Origin: Microgenomates group bacterium GW2011_GWC1_46_15
Lineage (GTDB): Bacteria > Patescibacteria > Microgenomatia > UBA1400 > UBA12028
NCBI GenBank assembly: GCA_001002285.1
Contig: LCLX01000005.1
Span: 1 to 50,493 of the forward strand
DNA length: 50,493 bases
Direction of reading: 5' to 3'
Shown here: positions 18,350 through 26,228 of the stretch, in pieces
Layout of the letters: each line of letters begins with the position of its first letter
Numbering within the stretch: the stretch's first letter is position 1
Program-made: the position numbers and the translations under genes
The notes under the pieces: generated by a model
Told to the model about the DNA's origin: nothing
Database searches by the model: none
Seen by the model: only the letters and a program-made list of their open reading frames with translations

Positions 18350-19726
18350 ATGAGCGTTACACTCGATGACATTACCGCGCTGGCAAAACGCCGCGGATTT
18401 GTATTCCAAAGCTCGGAGCTCTATGGCGGGCTTGCTAACTTGTATGACTACGGGCCGATGGGAACAGCGCTTCTGCGCAATATCCGTAATCTCTGGTGGA
18501 AAACATTTGTTGATGACCGTGACGACATGGTTGGACTTGATGCCAGCACGATCTCGCATGCAAAAATTTGGGAGGCTTCGGGACACGTTGCGGGATTTGC
18601 CGACGCGATGATTGACTGCAAGTCATGCCACGTCCGTATGCGCGCGGACCATTTGATCGAAGATTACTTCACGAAAAAAGGAAAAGAAGAAAAAGTTGAG
18701 GGAAAGTCGCTGGAAGAGTTGGACGTGCTCATCGCGAAAGAAAAAATCCCGTGCCCAACGTGTGGAAAACACACATGGACAACGGTGCGGAAGTTTAATC
18801 TCTTGTTCCCCGTTCACCTTGGAATTTTGGAAGAGTCGCAGTCGCTTGCGTACCTCCGTGGAGAAACTGCACAGGGAATGTTTGTAAACTTCAAGAATGT
18901 GTTGGACTCTACCCGCGTTCGCCTGCCGTTTGGAGTTGCCCAGCTTGGAAAAAGTTTCCGTAACGAGATTACGAAAGGAAACTTTGTGTTCCGCACACTT
19001 GAGTTTGAGCAGGGGGAGATTGAGTACTTCTTTGATCCCGAACAAACCAAATGGGAAACGCTGTACGAAGAATGGAAAAAAACAATGTGGGAGTTCGTGA
19101 CGACCACGCTTGGAGTGAATAAGAGCAACTTGCGATGGCGCGCGCACACCGATGAAGAGCGCAGTTTTTATAGTAAGCGCACCGAAGACTTAGAGTACAA
19201 CTATCCGTTTGGATACAAAGAGTTGTGGGGACTAGCGTATCGTACCGATTACGATCTCAGCCAGCACATCAAGTTTTCCGGAAAAGATTTGTCGTATACC
19301 GATCCACAGTCTAACAAAAAGTTTGTGCCGCACGTGATTGAACCGGCGGTTGGAATCAATAGATTGTTTTTAATGGTGTTAGCTGATGCGTACTGGAAAG
19401 ATGAACAACGTGGGCGAATAGTGCTGAAGCTGAATAAAACGTTGGCTCCGTATCGTGCCGCAGTGTTTCCGCTCGTATCAAACAAGCCGGAGATTGTTGC
19501 AAAGGCGCGCAGTGTCTATACTGCGCTGAAATCAGCCTATCCTACGGTCTGGGATGATCGTGGAAACATTGGAAAGCGATACCTCGCGCAGGATGAAATC
19601 GGAACGCCATTTTGCGTTACAATAGATTATCAAACGCTGGAAGATAACACCGTGACCGTGCGCAACAGAGATACGGCAGAACAACAACGGGTGAAGATTG
19701 ATGAGTTGAAAGGAGCAGTAGCATGA
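18350..19726 (+). CDS. glyS: Glycyl-tRNA synthetase (single-chain, dimeric type)
   Basis: A 458-residue class II synthetase that attaches glycine to tRNA-Gly. It begins with the family N-terminus (KRRGFVFQSSELYGGLANLYDYGP). Cys pairs CKSC (residues 90-93) and CPTC (135-138) probably bind zinc in the insertion. Motif 2 region YLRGETAQGMFVNF is near 169-182, and the C-terminal anticodon-binding domain follows VIEPAVGINRLFL. It is the alpha2 GRS1 type, not the bacterial alpha2beta2 GlyQ/GlyS type. ATG 18350 has an excellent AGGGAGG upstream. Expression is under the T-box just before it. It overlaps the next gene by 4 nt. Confidence 0.96.
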   Translation: MSVTLDDITALAKRRGFVFQSSELYGGLANLYDYGPMGTALLRNIRNLWWKTFVDDRDDMVGLDASTISHAKIWEASGHVAGFADAMIDCKSCHVRMRADHLIEDYFTKKGKEEKVEGKSLEELDVLIAKEKIPCPTCGKHTWTTVRKFNLLFPVHLGILEESQSLAYLRGETAQGMFVNFKNVLDSTRVRLPFGVAQLGKSFRNEITKGNFVFRTLEFEQGEIEYFFDPEQTKWETLYEEWKKTMWEFVTTTLGVNKSNLRWRAHTDEERSFYSKRTEDLEYNYPFGYKELWGLAYRTDYDLSQHIKFSGKDLSYTDPQSNKKFVPHVIEPAVGINRLFLMVLADAYWKDEQRGRIVLKLNKTLAPYRAAVFPLVSNKPEIVAKARSVYTALKSAYPTVWDDRGNIGKRYLAQDEIGTPFCVTIDYQTLEDNTVTVRNRDTAEQQRVKIDELKGAVA

Positions 19727-20505
19727 AAAAGCGAAACCTTTTGATTGGTGTAATGGTTGTAGCGGCAGTTGTACTCAGTGGGTGTGGGAAAAAAACAACA
19801 TCGCTTCAACCTACCCCAAAGCCAAAGTTAGTGCTTCCAAGTAATGTTATTCCTGTTTCTGAACGCCCTTTTGTGACGATTGCTCCAACCGCGGCGCGTG
19901 AAGTTGTTCTCACTATTGGAAGTCTCAAAAAATCAGCAGAATCTGTTGATTTCGAACTTCAGTACTCTGCGGGAGAAAAAGAAGAAGCGGCGATTGGATC
20001 GCTTGATTTGGCAAAAGGAAAAGATCGGTGGAGCAAAACAATTTTGCTGGGATCAAAGAGTGGCGGCGGAAAGATTACGTATCACGAAAATGTTACAGGC
20101 GGCACACTCGCGCTTACGTTCTACAACGAAAACTACAAAATCTCGAATGACTGGGCGTACATTGATAACCGCAAGCCAACTTCACTCTTTGCGTCCCGCG
20201 ACGGCAAGTTTAGCATTGAGACGGGGAAGTTGTTAAAGAGTATGCCGTATGTCATCGTGTACCAAAATCCAGGACTACCGGCTCCAACCACGGGAACTGT
20301 TGTCAGTGGGCCGTACTCTCTTTCGGGAACGAGTACCCTTCCAAGTGGAACAGGAACGGTAACAATGCGGACTTCCGAGGTCGGGCAAGCACAGATTTTA
20401 GGGTGGACTGGAAAGGAATGGAAAATGTTCCCGACCAAAGTTGACGGAAAAATGGCAACGGCGCAGGTTGATATGCTTCAAACATATGTTGCGGTAAGCA
20501 AATAA
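19723..20505 (+). CDS. Predicted lipoprotein of unknown function
   Basis: A 260-residue protein with a lipoprotein signal peptide: MKKRNLLIG, a hydrophobic core and lipobox LSGC (Cys near residue 21). The mature part is a Lys/Thr/Gly-rich, beta-strand-rich extracytoplasmic domain with no family I recognise. ATG overlaps the glyS stop (ATGA), so it is co-transcribed under the glycine T-box, which is an odd partner for a tRNA synthetase. Confidence 0.75.
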   Translation: MKKRNLLIGVMVVAAVVLSGCGKKTTSLQPTPKPKLVLPSNVIPVSERPFVTIAPTAAREVVLTIGSLKKSAESVDFELQYSAGEKEEAAIGSLDLAKGKDRWSKTILLGSKSGGGKITYHENVTGGTLALTFYNENYKISNDWAYIDNRKPTSLFASRDGKFSIETGKLLKSMPYVIVYQNPGLPAPTTGTVVSGPYSLSGTSTLPSGTGTVTMRTSEVGQAQILGWTGKEWKMFPTKVDGKMATAQVDMLQTYVAVSK

Positions 20506-20535
20506 CCAGTTTTTAGTTTTCCACTGGGCTCTTTT
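20506..20535 (+). terminator. Weak intrinsic terminator after the lipoprotein gene
   Basis: CCAGT (20506-20510) and ACTGG (20523-20527) form a 5-bp stem around a T-rich loop, followed by GCTC and a T run. It separates glyS-lipoprotein from mraZ. The stem is short. Confidence 0.4.
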
Positions 20536-20599
20536 TCTTTAGTTATATCCATATCTCACTACGTCATTTTTCCTTGGTGATTTTCGTGTTTTGTTTGTC

Positions 20600-20628
20600 T
20601 TGACACCAGGGATGAAAAGGTATTTACT
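20600..20628 (+). promoter_or_regulatory. Promoter of the mraZ division cluster
   Basis: TTGACA at 20600-20605, a 17-nt spacer and TTTACT at 20623-20628. The predicted start is near 20635, giving a leader of about 40 nt before mraZ. Confidence 0.55.
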
Positions 20629-20645
20629 TGAGGAAGTTAAAACAG

Positions 20646-20660
20646 TGGTAAAAAATGGTA
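20646..20660 (+). promoter_or_regulatory. Candidate MraZ operator (direct repeats)
   Basis: Two TGGTA units at 20646-20650 and 20656-20660, spaced by exactly one helical turn (10-bp period). They lie between the promoter and mraZ. MraZ is known to bind TGGGN-type repeats at 10-bp spacing upstream of its own operon, so autoregulation is likely here. Only two units are visible. Confidence 0.5.
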
Positions 20661-20674
20661 AATAAACCTAGAAC

Positions 20675-21127
20675 ATGTACCTCGGCACATACTATCATAC
20701 GGTTGAGGAAAAAGGCAGAATCTCTCTGCCGGTCAAGTTTCGCACTCAACTGGGAAAGAAGCCGATTATGACAAGAGGACTTGATGGGTGTTTATTCATT
20801 TTTTCCCAAGCAGAATGGGTTGATTTTTCCCAGGGTATCGAAGAAACGACAATCACAAAAAAAACACACCGCGATTTTGCCCGCTTGATGGCCAACGAGG
20901 CAACAGAACTCGAGATTGACGCCCAGGGCCGCGCACTGGTTCCGGAGCACCTCCGCAAACTCGCCAAACTCAACAAAAACGTCGTGTTTGCGGGTTCCGT
21001 AAACCGCGTTGAACTCTGGGACCGTGCGGTGTACCACGAGTACGCCGAAGGTCTGGAGAAAAAAGCCGAAGATATTGCCGAGTCAATCGAACTTCCTGCC
21101 CGGAAGGTTGGAGCAGATGACAAGTGA
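20675..21127 (+). CDS. mraZ: Transcriptional regulator MraZ
   Basis: A 150-residue protein with two AbrB-like MraZ domains. The first (residues about 1-65) contains the signature GRISLPVKFR, and the second (about 75-130) contains AQGRALVPEHLRKLA. MraZ forms ring-like oligomers, binds repeats upstream of the division and cell wall cluster and represses it. It is the first gene of that cluster, with TGGTA repeats in its leader. It has no Shine-Dalgarno. It overlaps rsmH by 11 nt. Confidence 0.96.
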   Translation: MYLGTYYHTVEEKGRISLPVKFRTQLGKKPIMTRGLDGCLFIFSQAEWVDFSQGIEETTITKKTHRDFARLMANEATELEIDAQGRALVPEHLRKLAKLNKNVVFAGSVNRVELWDRAVYHEYAEGLEKKAEDIAESIELPARKVGADDK

Positions 21128-22052
21128 ACATACACACATCCCCGTCCTCCTTAGCGAGGCGGTGGATGCGTTGGCAGTAAAACAGGGCGAGTGGTATATA
21201 GATGCGACATTTGGTCGGGGAGGACACACACAGCGCATCCTAGAACTCGGCGGAAAAGTGATTGGGATAGACCACGACGAGGAAGCGATTGAGACAGGAA
21301 AAAAAATGTTTGCAGAAGAAATAGCGAAAGGGAATCTTGTGTTAGTCCGCGAAAACTTTGACAAGCTTGGTGAGTTAGCAGACCTCAAAGACAAGGCAGT
21401 GTATGGCGTGTTGTTTGATTTTGGCATTAACAGCGTTCAGTTGGATACGCCGGAGCGCGGATTTAGTTTCCAGCACGATACCGCACTGGATATGCGTATG
21501 GATTCACGTTTAGGGGTGACAGCGAAGGATTTGGTAAACGCGCTAGGAAAGAAAGAATTATACGACTTGCTCACGACATACGCGCAAGAGTATCGCGCGC
21601 GGATTATTGTTGATGCCATTTTGCAGAGCCGAGCAAAACAGCCAATTGAAACAACACAAGAGTTGGCCAATCTTGTGGAGAAAGCGGTTGGTGGACGTGA
21701 AGAGGGTGGTCGCGGTCGTCTGCATCCGGCGACAAAAACATTTATGGCATTGCGTATGGTTGTAAACGATGAACTGGGGAATATCGAGCGGGCCCTGCCC
21801 CCCGCCCTCGATCTTCTCCAGCAGGGCGGTCGGATGGTAACGATCAGCTTCCAAGAAGGCGAAGACCGATTGGTAAAGCACACGATGCGCCAATGGGAAG
21901 CCGATGGAAAAGGTGAACAGCTCACAAAGAGACCAGTTACACCGTTGGGCGAAGAGTTGCAAAGAAACCCAAGAAGCAGGAGCGCGAAACTCCGGGTCTT
22001 CGCAAAAGGCATGAAAACAAAATCGAGTCTAGTAGTGGGAGGAACTCTGTGA
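21117..22052 (+). CDS. rsmH: 16S rRNA (cytosine-1402-N4)-methyltransferase
   Basis: A 311-residue RsmH (MraW). It begins HIPVLLSEAVDAL, followed by the SAM motif DATFGRGGHTQRIL and VIGIDHD. It also has FDFGINSVQLD, the helical insert domain, ERGFSFQ, and the C-terminal RFNGREV-like block. It methylates C1402 in the ribosomal P site. ATG 21117 lies within the mraZ end, matching the usual mraZ-rsmH coupling. The longer open frame back to 21009 is inside mraZ. Confidence 0.96.
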   Translation: MTSEHTHIPVLLSEAVDALAVKQGEWYIDATFGRGGHTQRILELGGKVIGIDHDEEAIETGKKMFAEEIAKGNLVLVRENFDKLGELADLKDKAVYGVLFDFGINSVQLDTPERGFSFQHDTALDMRMDSRLGVTAKDLVNALGKKELYDLLTTYAQEYRARIIVDAILQSRAKQPIETTQELANLVEKAVGGREEGGRGRLHPATKTFMALRMVVNDELGNIERALPPALDLLQQGGRMVTISFQEGEDRLVKHTMRQWEADGKGEQLTKRPVTPLGEELQRNPRSRSAKLRVFAKGMKTKSSLVVGGTL

Positions 22053-22324
22053 AATCAATACTTTTTATTGGCCCACTCTTGTTTGTCACCCTTCTCATCG
22101 GGTTAAACGTTGCGTTTTCCGGCAACATGATCGGTAACGGCGAACGCCTCCATACACTCGAGAAAAATGTGCACGCGCTTCAACTCCAACAAAAAGAGTT
22201 GGCATCAACATTGGCCTCTTCTCAGTCACTTCAGCGCGTATACGATGAGGCATTAGCACAGGGCTACGTTCCAATTAGTCAAGTCGCATATCTTGATACC
22301 ACACGCACCGTCGCTTCACGCTAA
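22049..22324 (+). CDS. ftsL: FtsL-like division protein
   Basis: 91 residues with a short cytoplasmic start, one transmembrane helix (about 3-25), then a heptad-rich coiled coil (about 34-75). This is the layout of FtsL, which bridges FtsQ and FtsW/FtsI in the divisome. Sequence similarity in the FtsL family is too low for a firm assignment, but size, topology and position between rsmH and ftsI fit. GTG start overlaps the rsmH stop (GTGA). Confidence 0.75.
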   Translation: MKSILFIGPLLFVTLLIGLNVAFSGNMIGNGERLHTLEKNVHALQLQQKELASTLASSQSLQRVYDEALAQGYVPISQVAYLDTTRTVASR

Positions 22325-22338
22325 ACCAAAAACTGCGG

Positions 22339-22344
22339 TAGGAT
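22339..22344 (+). promoter_or_regulatory. Possible -10 box before ftsI
   Basis: TAGGAT followed by 6 nt and then ATG 22351. There is no Shine-Dalgarno. It fits the leaderless spacing. Confidence 0.35.
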
Positions 22345-22350
22345 ACATGC

Positions 22351-24135
22351 ATGCCAAGAGCGTACGCACTTCATGAAGGTCCCGATCTTAACAGTCGTAT
22401 TCGTGTGGTCCGCGCATTTTTATTCATCTGTTTATTCGGCGTGCTCGCGCGTCTTTTTTACTGGCAAATCATGAAGGCCGATGATTTACGCAGTGCTGCC
22501 GAGTCACAGTACAGTTCGATTTACCGTACGACTGGTAGTCGTGGGAGTATTTTAACTGCGGATGGGTACGCGCTTGCCGCAAATCAAGATGTGTATACGC
22601 TATTTGCTCAGCCAAAACTGATTGAAAAAACGCCGGAAGAGATCGCGGATCAACTTGCACCGATGATTGCGCCGTTGGAGGAAACTGATAGCGCAACAGT
22701 TTCTGCTGATACGACTCCAATATTACCGGAAGATTTGCTTGTGCAGTGGAAGAAAACGATTATTGAAAAACTGCGTAACTCTGGTTTGAGTTGGGTATCA
22801 CTCAAGCGAAAAATTCCACGGAACGTCAAAGATCGCATGGTTGCGTTAAACATGAAAGGCATTGGTTTTGACCAGGAAGAGATGCGGTACTACCCGGAGG
22901 CTTCTATGGCCGCGCAGGTGCTTGGATTTGTCGGCAACGACGCGCGTGGGCAAGAACAAGGCTACTTTGGTATCGAAGGGTTGTTTGACCGTGAACTGCG
23001 CGGGCGGGCGGGTGTCGTAAAGCAGGAAAAAGATGCCGCCGGCCTTCCGATTGCAATCGGAGGGTACGATGCGATCAACGCGCAGGATGGGCGCGATTTG
23101 GTGCTCACGATCCGTAGAGATCTTCAGTTTATGTTAGAAGATCAGCTCAAAAAAGGCATGGTACGGTATGGAAGCAAAACGGCTGAAGCAGTTGTCATGG
23201 ATCCCAAAACTGGTGCGATTTTGGCGATGGCAGCATTTCCTACCTACGATCCTGCCAAGTTTTATCAATTCGACCCTCAGCTCTATAAAAATCCTATTGT
23301 AAACGACGTATATGAACCGGGTTCAACAATGAAGATTTTCACCATTTCCGCGGGCATTGATACCGGTGCAATTACGCCGGAAATGCAGTGCGATCAGTGC
23401 ACTGGTCCGCGTGTGATTTCCGGCTACACCATTAAAACGTGGAATAACGAGTACACACCCAACACAACAATGCTTGAAGGGCTTGTCCGTTCCGATAACA
23501 CCGCGATGATTTTTGCCGCAGAACGTATAGGTCTTGATACGTATGTGAAAGAACTCCGCAAGTTTGGATTTGGTGAAAAGACAAACATTGATTTGCAGGA
23601 AGAGGCTTTGCCGCCATTCCGCGACACATGGAAAGAGCTGGACATGGCAACCGCATCGTTTGGCCAGGGTATTGCCGTAACGGGGATTCAAATGCTCCGG
23701 GTGGCGCAGGCAATTGCCAATCGCGGAGTGATGATGCGTCCCATGATTGTACAGGCAGTGAAACAAGACGATCGTACAATCACGGTCCAGCCCAAAGAAT
23801 ACCGCCAAGTCATGAGTTTGGAAACCGCGCAGACTGTAACGGGGATGATGGAACAGTCCGCGTTGCATGGAGATGCGAAGTGGGCGATTCCGAAAGGATA
23901 CCGTATTGCCGGAAAAACAGGAACAGCGCAGGTCGCGGTCGCGGGCCACTACGACGCGGAAAAAACAGTCGCGAGTTTCATTGGTTTTGCTCCGGCCGAA
24001 GATCCAAAGTTTGTGATGCTCGTGAAGTTGCGCGAGCCCTCCAGTTCTCCATGGGGATCGGAAACCGCGGCGCCACTATGGTTTAGCATCGCGAGGCAGT
24101 TATTTTTGCGGATGAATATTGCGCCGAGCAGATAG
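22351..24135 (+). CDS. ftsI: Class B penicillin-binding protein, FtsI-type transpeptidase
   Basis: 594 residues. One N-terminal transmembrane helix (about 20-41) is followed by the PBP dimerisation domain (GSRGSILTADG, about 62-72) and a transpeptidase domain with all three active-site motifs: STMK at 325-328 (nucleophile Ser325), SDN at 381-383 and KTGT at 522-525. It cross-links septal peptidoglycan with FtsW. No PASTA domains. Its place after ftsL supports FtsI rather than PBP2. Confidence 0.95.
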   Translation: MPRAYALHEGPDLNSRIRVVRAFLFICLFGVLARLFYWQIMKADDLRSAAESQYSSIYRTTGSRGSILTADGYALAANQDVYTLFAQPKLIEKTPEEIADQLAPMIAPLEETDSATVSADTTPILPEDLLVQWKKTIIEKLRNSGLSWVSLKRKIPRNVKDRMVALNMKGIGFDQEEMRYYPEASMAAQVLGFVGNDARGQEQGYFGIEGLFDRELRGRAGVVKQEKDAAGLPIAIGGYDAINAQDGRDLVLTIRRDLQFMLEDQLKKGMVRYGSKTAEAVVMDPKTGAILAMAAFPTYDPAKFYQFDPQLYKNPIVNDVYEPGSTMKIFTISAGIDTGAITPEMQCDQCTGPRVISGYTIKTWNNEYTPNTTMLEGLVRSDNTAMIFAAERIGLDTYVKELRKFGFGEKTNIDLQEEALPPFRDTWKELDMATASFGQGIAVTGIQMLRVAQAIANRGVMMRPMIVQAVKQDDRTITVQPKEYRQVMSLETAQTVTGMMEQSALHGDAKWAIPKGYRIAGKTGTAQVAVAGHYDAEKTVASFIGFAPAEDPKFVMLVKLREPSSSPWGSETAAPLWFSIARQLFLRMNIAPSR

Positions 24136-24192
24136 AGTTGTAGTGACAGAGAGCAGTTTCCATTCCGTACGGTCATTGTTAGATTAGGACAT

Positions 24193-24198
24193 TACAAT
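24193..24198 (+). promoter_or_regulatory. -10 box for the 75-residue membrane protein
   Basis: TACAAT, 6 nt before ATG 24205, in a 69-nt gap after ftsI. The transcript would be leaderless. Confidence 0.5.
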
Positions 24199-24204
24199 AA
24201 TGGA

Positions 24205-24432
24205 ATGCAAACAACGCATATCGCACTTAAAACATGTGGAAATCTTTTGTATGAACTATCAAAAGGAAGCTTACTTACTGCAATCACAACTCCGATTATT
24301 TTACCAAAAACGTCTTGGAAACAGCTTGTAATATTGTATGTTGTTGGAGTTTTCTGTACGATACTATCTATTAAAACAAGGAAATCATATTATTCTACAA
24401 TAGAAGAAAGGAGTGTTCATGTCGGGAAATGA
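24205..24432 (+). CDS. Small membrane protein of unknown function
   Basis: 75 residues. The N-terminal amphipathic segment (NLLYELSKGSLLTAIT) and a second hydrophobic helix (about 39-55, LVILYVVGVFCTIL) suggest two membrane segments, with a basic Ser/Tyr-rich tail. The NLLYELSK-type opening recalls small two-helix proteins seen next to other genes in several bacteria, but I cannot name a family. It overlaps the next small gene by 14 nt. It is AT-richer than the flanking division genes. Confidence 0.55.
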   Translation: MQTTHIALKTCGNLLYELSKGSLLTAITTPIILPKTSWKQLVILYVVGVFCTILSIKTRKSYYSTIEERSVHVGK

Positions 24433-24601
24433 CCTTTTTGTTTTAAGTCTTTTACTTTGTGCAGTACTTTTATTTCTTCTTACATTGTTTTCCATTATTG
24501 CCGATAAAGTTGAGTTAGATCGCAAGAAAATCCGTCTTTTGGAAGAGATAAAATCCGGCAAGAAAACATTGCGCCAACTTACACTTGCCGACCTAGAGTG
24601 A
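24419..24601 (+). CDS. Small single-pass membrane protein
   Basis: 60 residues: a short N-terminus, one strong transmembrane helix (about 5-28) and a charged helical tail (LDRKKIRLLEEIKSGKKTL). AAGGAG lies 5 nt before ATG 24419. A GTG at 24413 would add two residues but would overlap the Shine-Dalgarno. Its last 9 bases overlap the convergent signal peptidase gene. Unknown function; probably acts with the preceding small protein. Confidence 0.55.
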   Translation: MSGNDLFVLSLLLCAVLLFLLTLFSIIADKVELDRKKIRLLEEIKSGKKTLRQLTLADLE

Positions 24602-26149
24602 GTTTAGTTTGTTTGCCAACGTTTGTTGTTCTTCAGCAAGTGTGTTGTCGCGCTGAATCATCGCTTTTTCATTATCGTTGAACCATTGGTTTGCAGACAT
24701 TTTTGCATATATCGTTTGCGCAATATTTAGCCGCTCGTGCAGAATTGAAATCATGCGTTCATAATCCTGTTTGTGATCTTCATACTGTCCGCCGTAGCTC
24801 CGGGCGCGCTCCCAGCTTGGGAGAATTTCCTGGAGTCTGGTGATAAGCGTCTGCCAACTTTCAATATCTTCTTTTTTGTAGTTTGGTGGGACATATCCAG
24901 CAACGTGCTGGACAATGATTTGCGTGGGGCATCCACGAACTTCACCCAACACCGCCGCAATGCCGGTATCCTGATACTGTTTATCCAATAGGAATGCCTC
25001 CCATTGCGGAAACTGCGCATAGTTTTCCAGCAACTCTTCAGCAGTGTAGTATCCAAGCGTTGGCGCTTCACCGTACACAATGTTGGCATATCCCACTTGG
25101 TTGAGCGCTTTTCGCATGGTGTATCCGCTTTTTGTTGCTTCAAAAGACAAATCGTTATACTTGAGCATTGTTTTTGCCCGAAACGCCGCAGACTGCGCGA
25201 GCTTGTCGTTGTACTTCAGCGGCTTGACGTTGTGTGATGCGCGGATTTCATTGAGTCGGCGGAGATACTCTTGCGGATCAAGCGTGACGGTGTTCGCTTG
25301 TTCATTATCGTTTGACGGATCGTGCCATTGTGCTTCAAACGGCGTTTGTTCTTCAAGCGGGAGTACCTGGTGGATATCTTCGAGATTCACAAGGCCAAGC
25401 GTATGGCGGGAGTCAAGGCTTCCTTTTCTGTTATCACCCATCACAAATACTTTGCCGGTTGGAATTGAAAGTGCTATACAGTTCGGCAAAAATTCACCGC
25501 CAAATGTTGAACGGGCGGACGCGGTATATGGTTCGGGCAACCGTTCGCCATTGCGGAGGACAAAACCATCACGGATTTCAATCGTATCGCCAGGCAAACC
25601 AATGACGCGTTTTACAAATCCGGAGAGTAGTGATCCAGAAAGCGTTGCGGAGTTAGCACTACCATTAGTGCTGTCCGTGTTATTGTTATTTTCGCCATCG
25701 CCACCAGCAATAATTTTTTCTGTTGTATCGTTGATAAAACTCACAACATCGCCGTGCTTGAGCGTATACGACAAATAGTGTTTGCCAAAAAGAGTAAAAC
25801 CACCAGGGTAGGCTCGCATATTTGGCGCGGCAACGGTTTCCTGTTCTTTTTCTTTAGTTGTTTTGCTGGTGCCTTTTGGAAAAGTCGGGTACATGGACCC
25901 CGTTCCCGCAATGTACACGGGCGTGCGGGTAAGTCCCGCCTGCCAGACGAGGGAAGATGTGGCGCGAGCGACCGCCAAGCCAATGACCGCATCAGCAGCC
26001 AGCCAGAGTGGAAGAAGAAAAATGACAAGAACAATGCCGGCAAAAAAACGCTCGAGGTACCACAAAAATCCAAGCCGTTTCTTTTGAGGAACTCGAAGGA
26101 GAAGTTTGAGCAAGTAAAGTGGGTAAAACGCGAGCTTCACAAGGAACAT
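24593..26149 (-). CDS. Signal peptidase I fused to a C-terminal CAP-like domain
   Basis: 518 residues. Hydrophobic segments lie at about 2-20 and 36-62. The S26 signal peptidase domain follows: GSMYPT with nucleophile Ser85, FVKRVIGLPGD with general base Lys180, and GDNRKGSLDSR at 238-248. A Ser/Asn/Gly-rich insert sits near 140-175. After a linker, about 294-420 resembles a CAP/SCP domain (LRRLNEIRASHNVKPLKYNDKL, partly; later WEAFLLDKQYQDTGIAAV). The tail (about 425-518) is helical. It would cleave secretory signal peptides at the outer membrane face. ATG 26149 fits a -10 box 6 nt upstream; a longer frame to 26332 runs into murE and is rejected. Confidence 0.85.
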   Translation of the reverse strand: MFLVKLAFYPLYLLKLLLRVPQKKRLGFLWYLERFFAGIVLVIFLLPLWLAADAVIGLAVARATSSLVWQAGLTRTPVYIAGTGSMYPTFPKGTSKTTKEKEQETVAAPNMRAYPGGFTLFGKHYLSYTLKHGDVVSFINDTTEKIIAGGDGENNNNTDSTNGSANSATLSGSLLSGFVKRVIGLPGDTIEIRDGFVLRNGERLPEPYTASARSTFGGEFLPNCIALSIPTGKVFVMGDNRKGSLDSRHTLGLVNLEDIHQVLPLEEQTPFEAQWHDPSNDNEQANTVTLDPQEYLRRLNEIRASHNVKPLKYNDKLAQSAAFRAKTMLKYNDLSFEATKSGYTMRKALNQVGYANIVYGEAPTLGYYTAEELLENYAQFPQWEAFLLDKQYQDTGIAAVLGEVRGCPTQIIVQHVAGYVPPNYKKEDIESWQTLITRLQEILPSWERARSYGGQYEDHKQDYERMISILHERLNIAQTIYAKMSANQWFNDNEKAMIQRDNTLAEEQQTLANKLNSL

Positions 26150-26155
26150 AGATCT

Positions 26156-26184
26156 ACGGTACGGTTTGGAGGTGGGAAATGCAA
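26156..26184 (-). promoter_or_regulatory. Possible promoter of the signal peptidase gene
   Basis: On the minus strand, TTGCAT (26184-26179), a 17-nt spacer and TACCGT (26161-26156), then 6 nt to ATG at 26149. Both boxes are imperfect. Confidence 0.35.
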
Positions 26185-26202
26185 ATCCAGACGAAAGAAT
26201 GG

Positions 26203-26208
26203 TACAAT
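26203..26208 (+). promoter_or_regulatory. -10 box upstream of murE
   Basis: TACAAT in the 79-bp divergent gap. The predicted start near 26215 gives a leader of about 14 nt with no Shine-Dalgarno before ATG 26229. Confidence 0.45.
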
Positions 26209-26228
26209 GTTTTCCGCATTCATTCCAT

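Noticed and set aside
24164..24173. Palindrome CCGTACGG after ftsI
   Set aside because: Eight bases, no T run and no known operator; expected by chance.
25080..25778. 232-codon plus-strand ORF opposite the signal peptidase gene
   Set aside because: It is antisense to a strong S26 active-site gene and has no family motif or Shine-Dalgarno.
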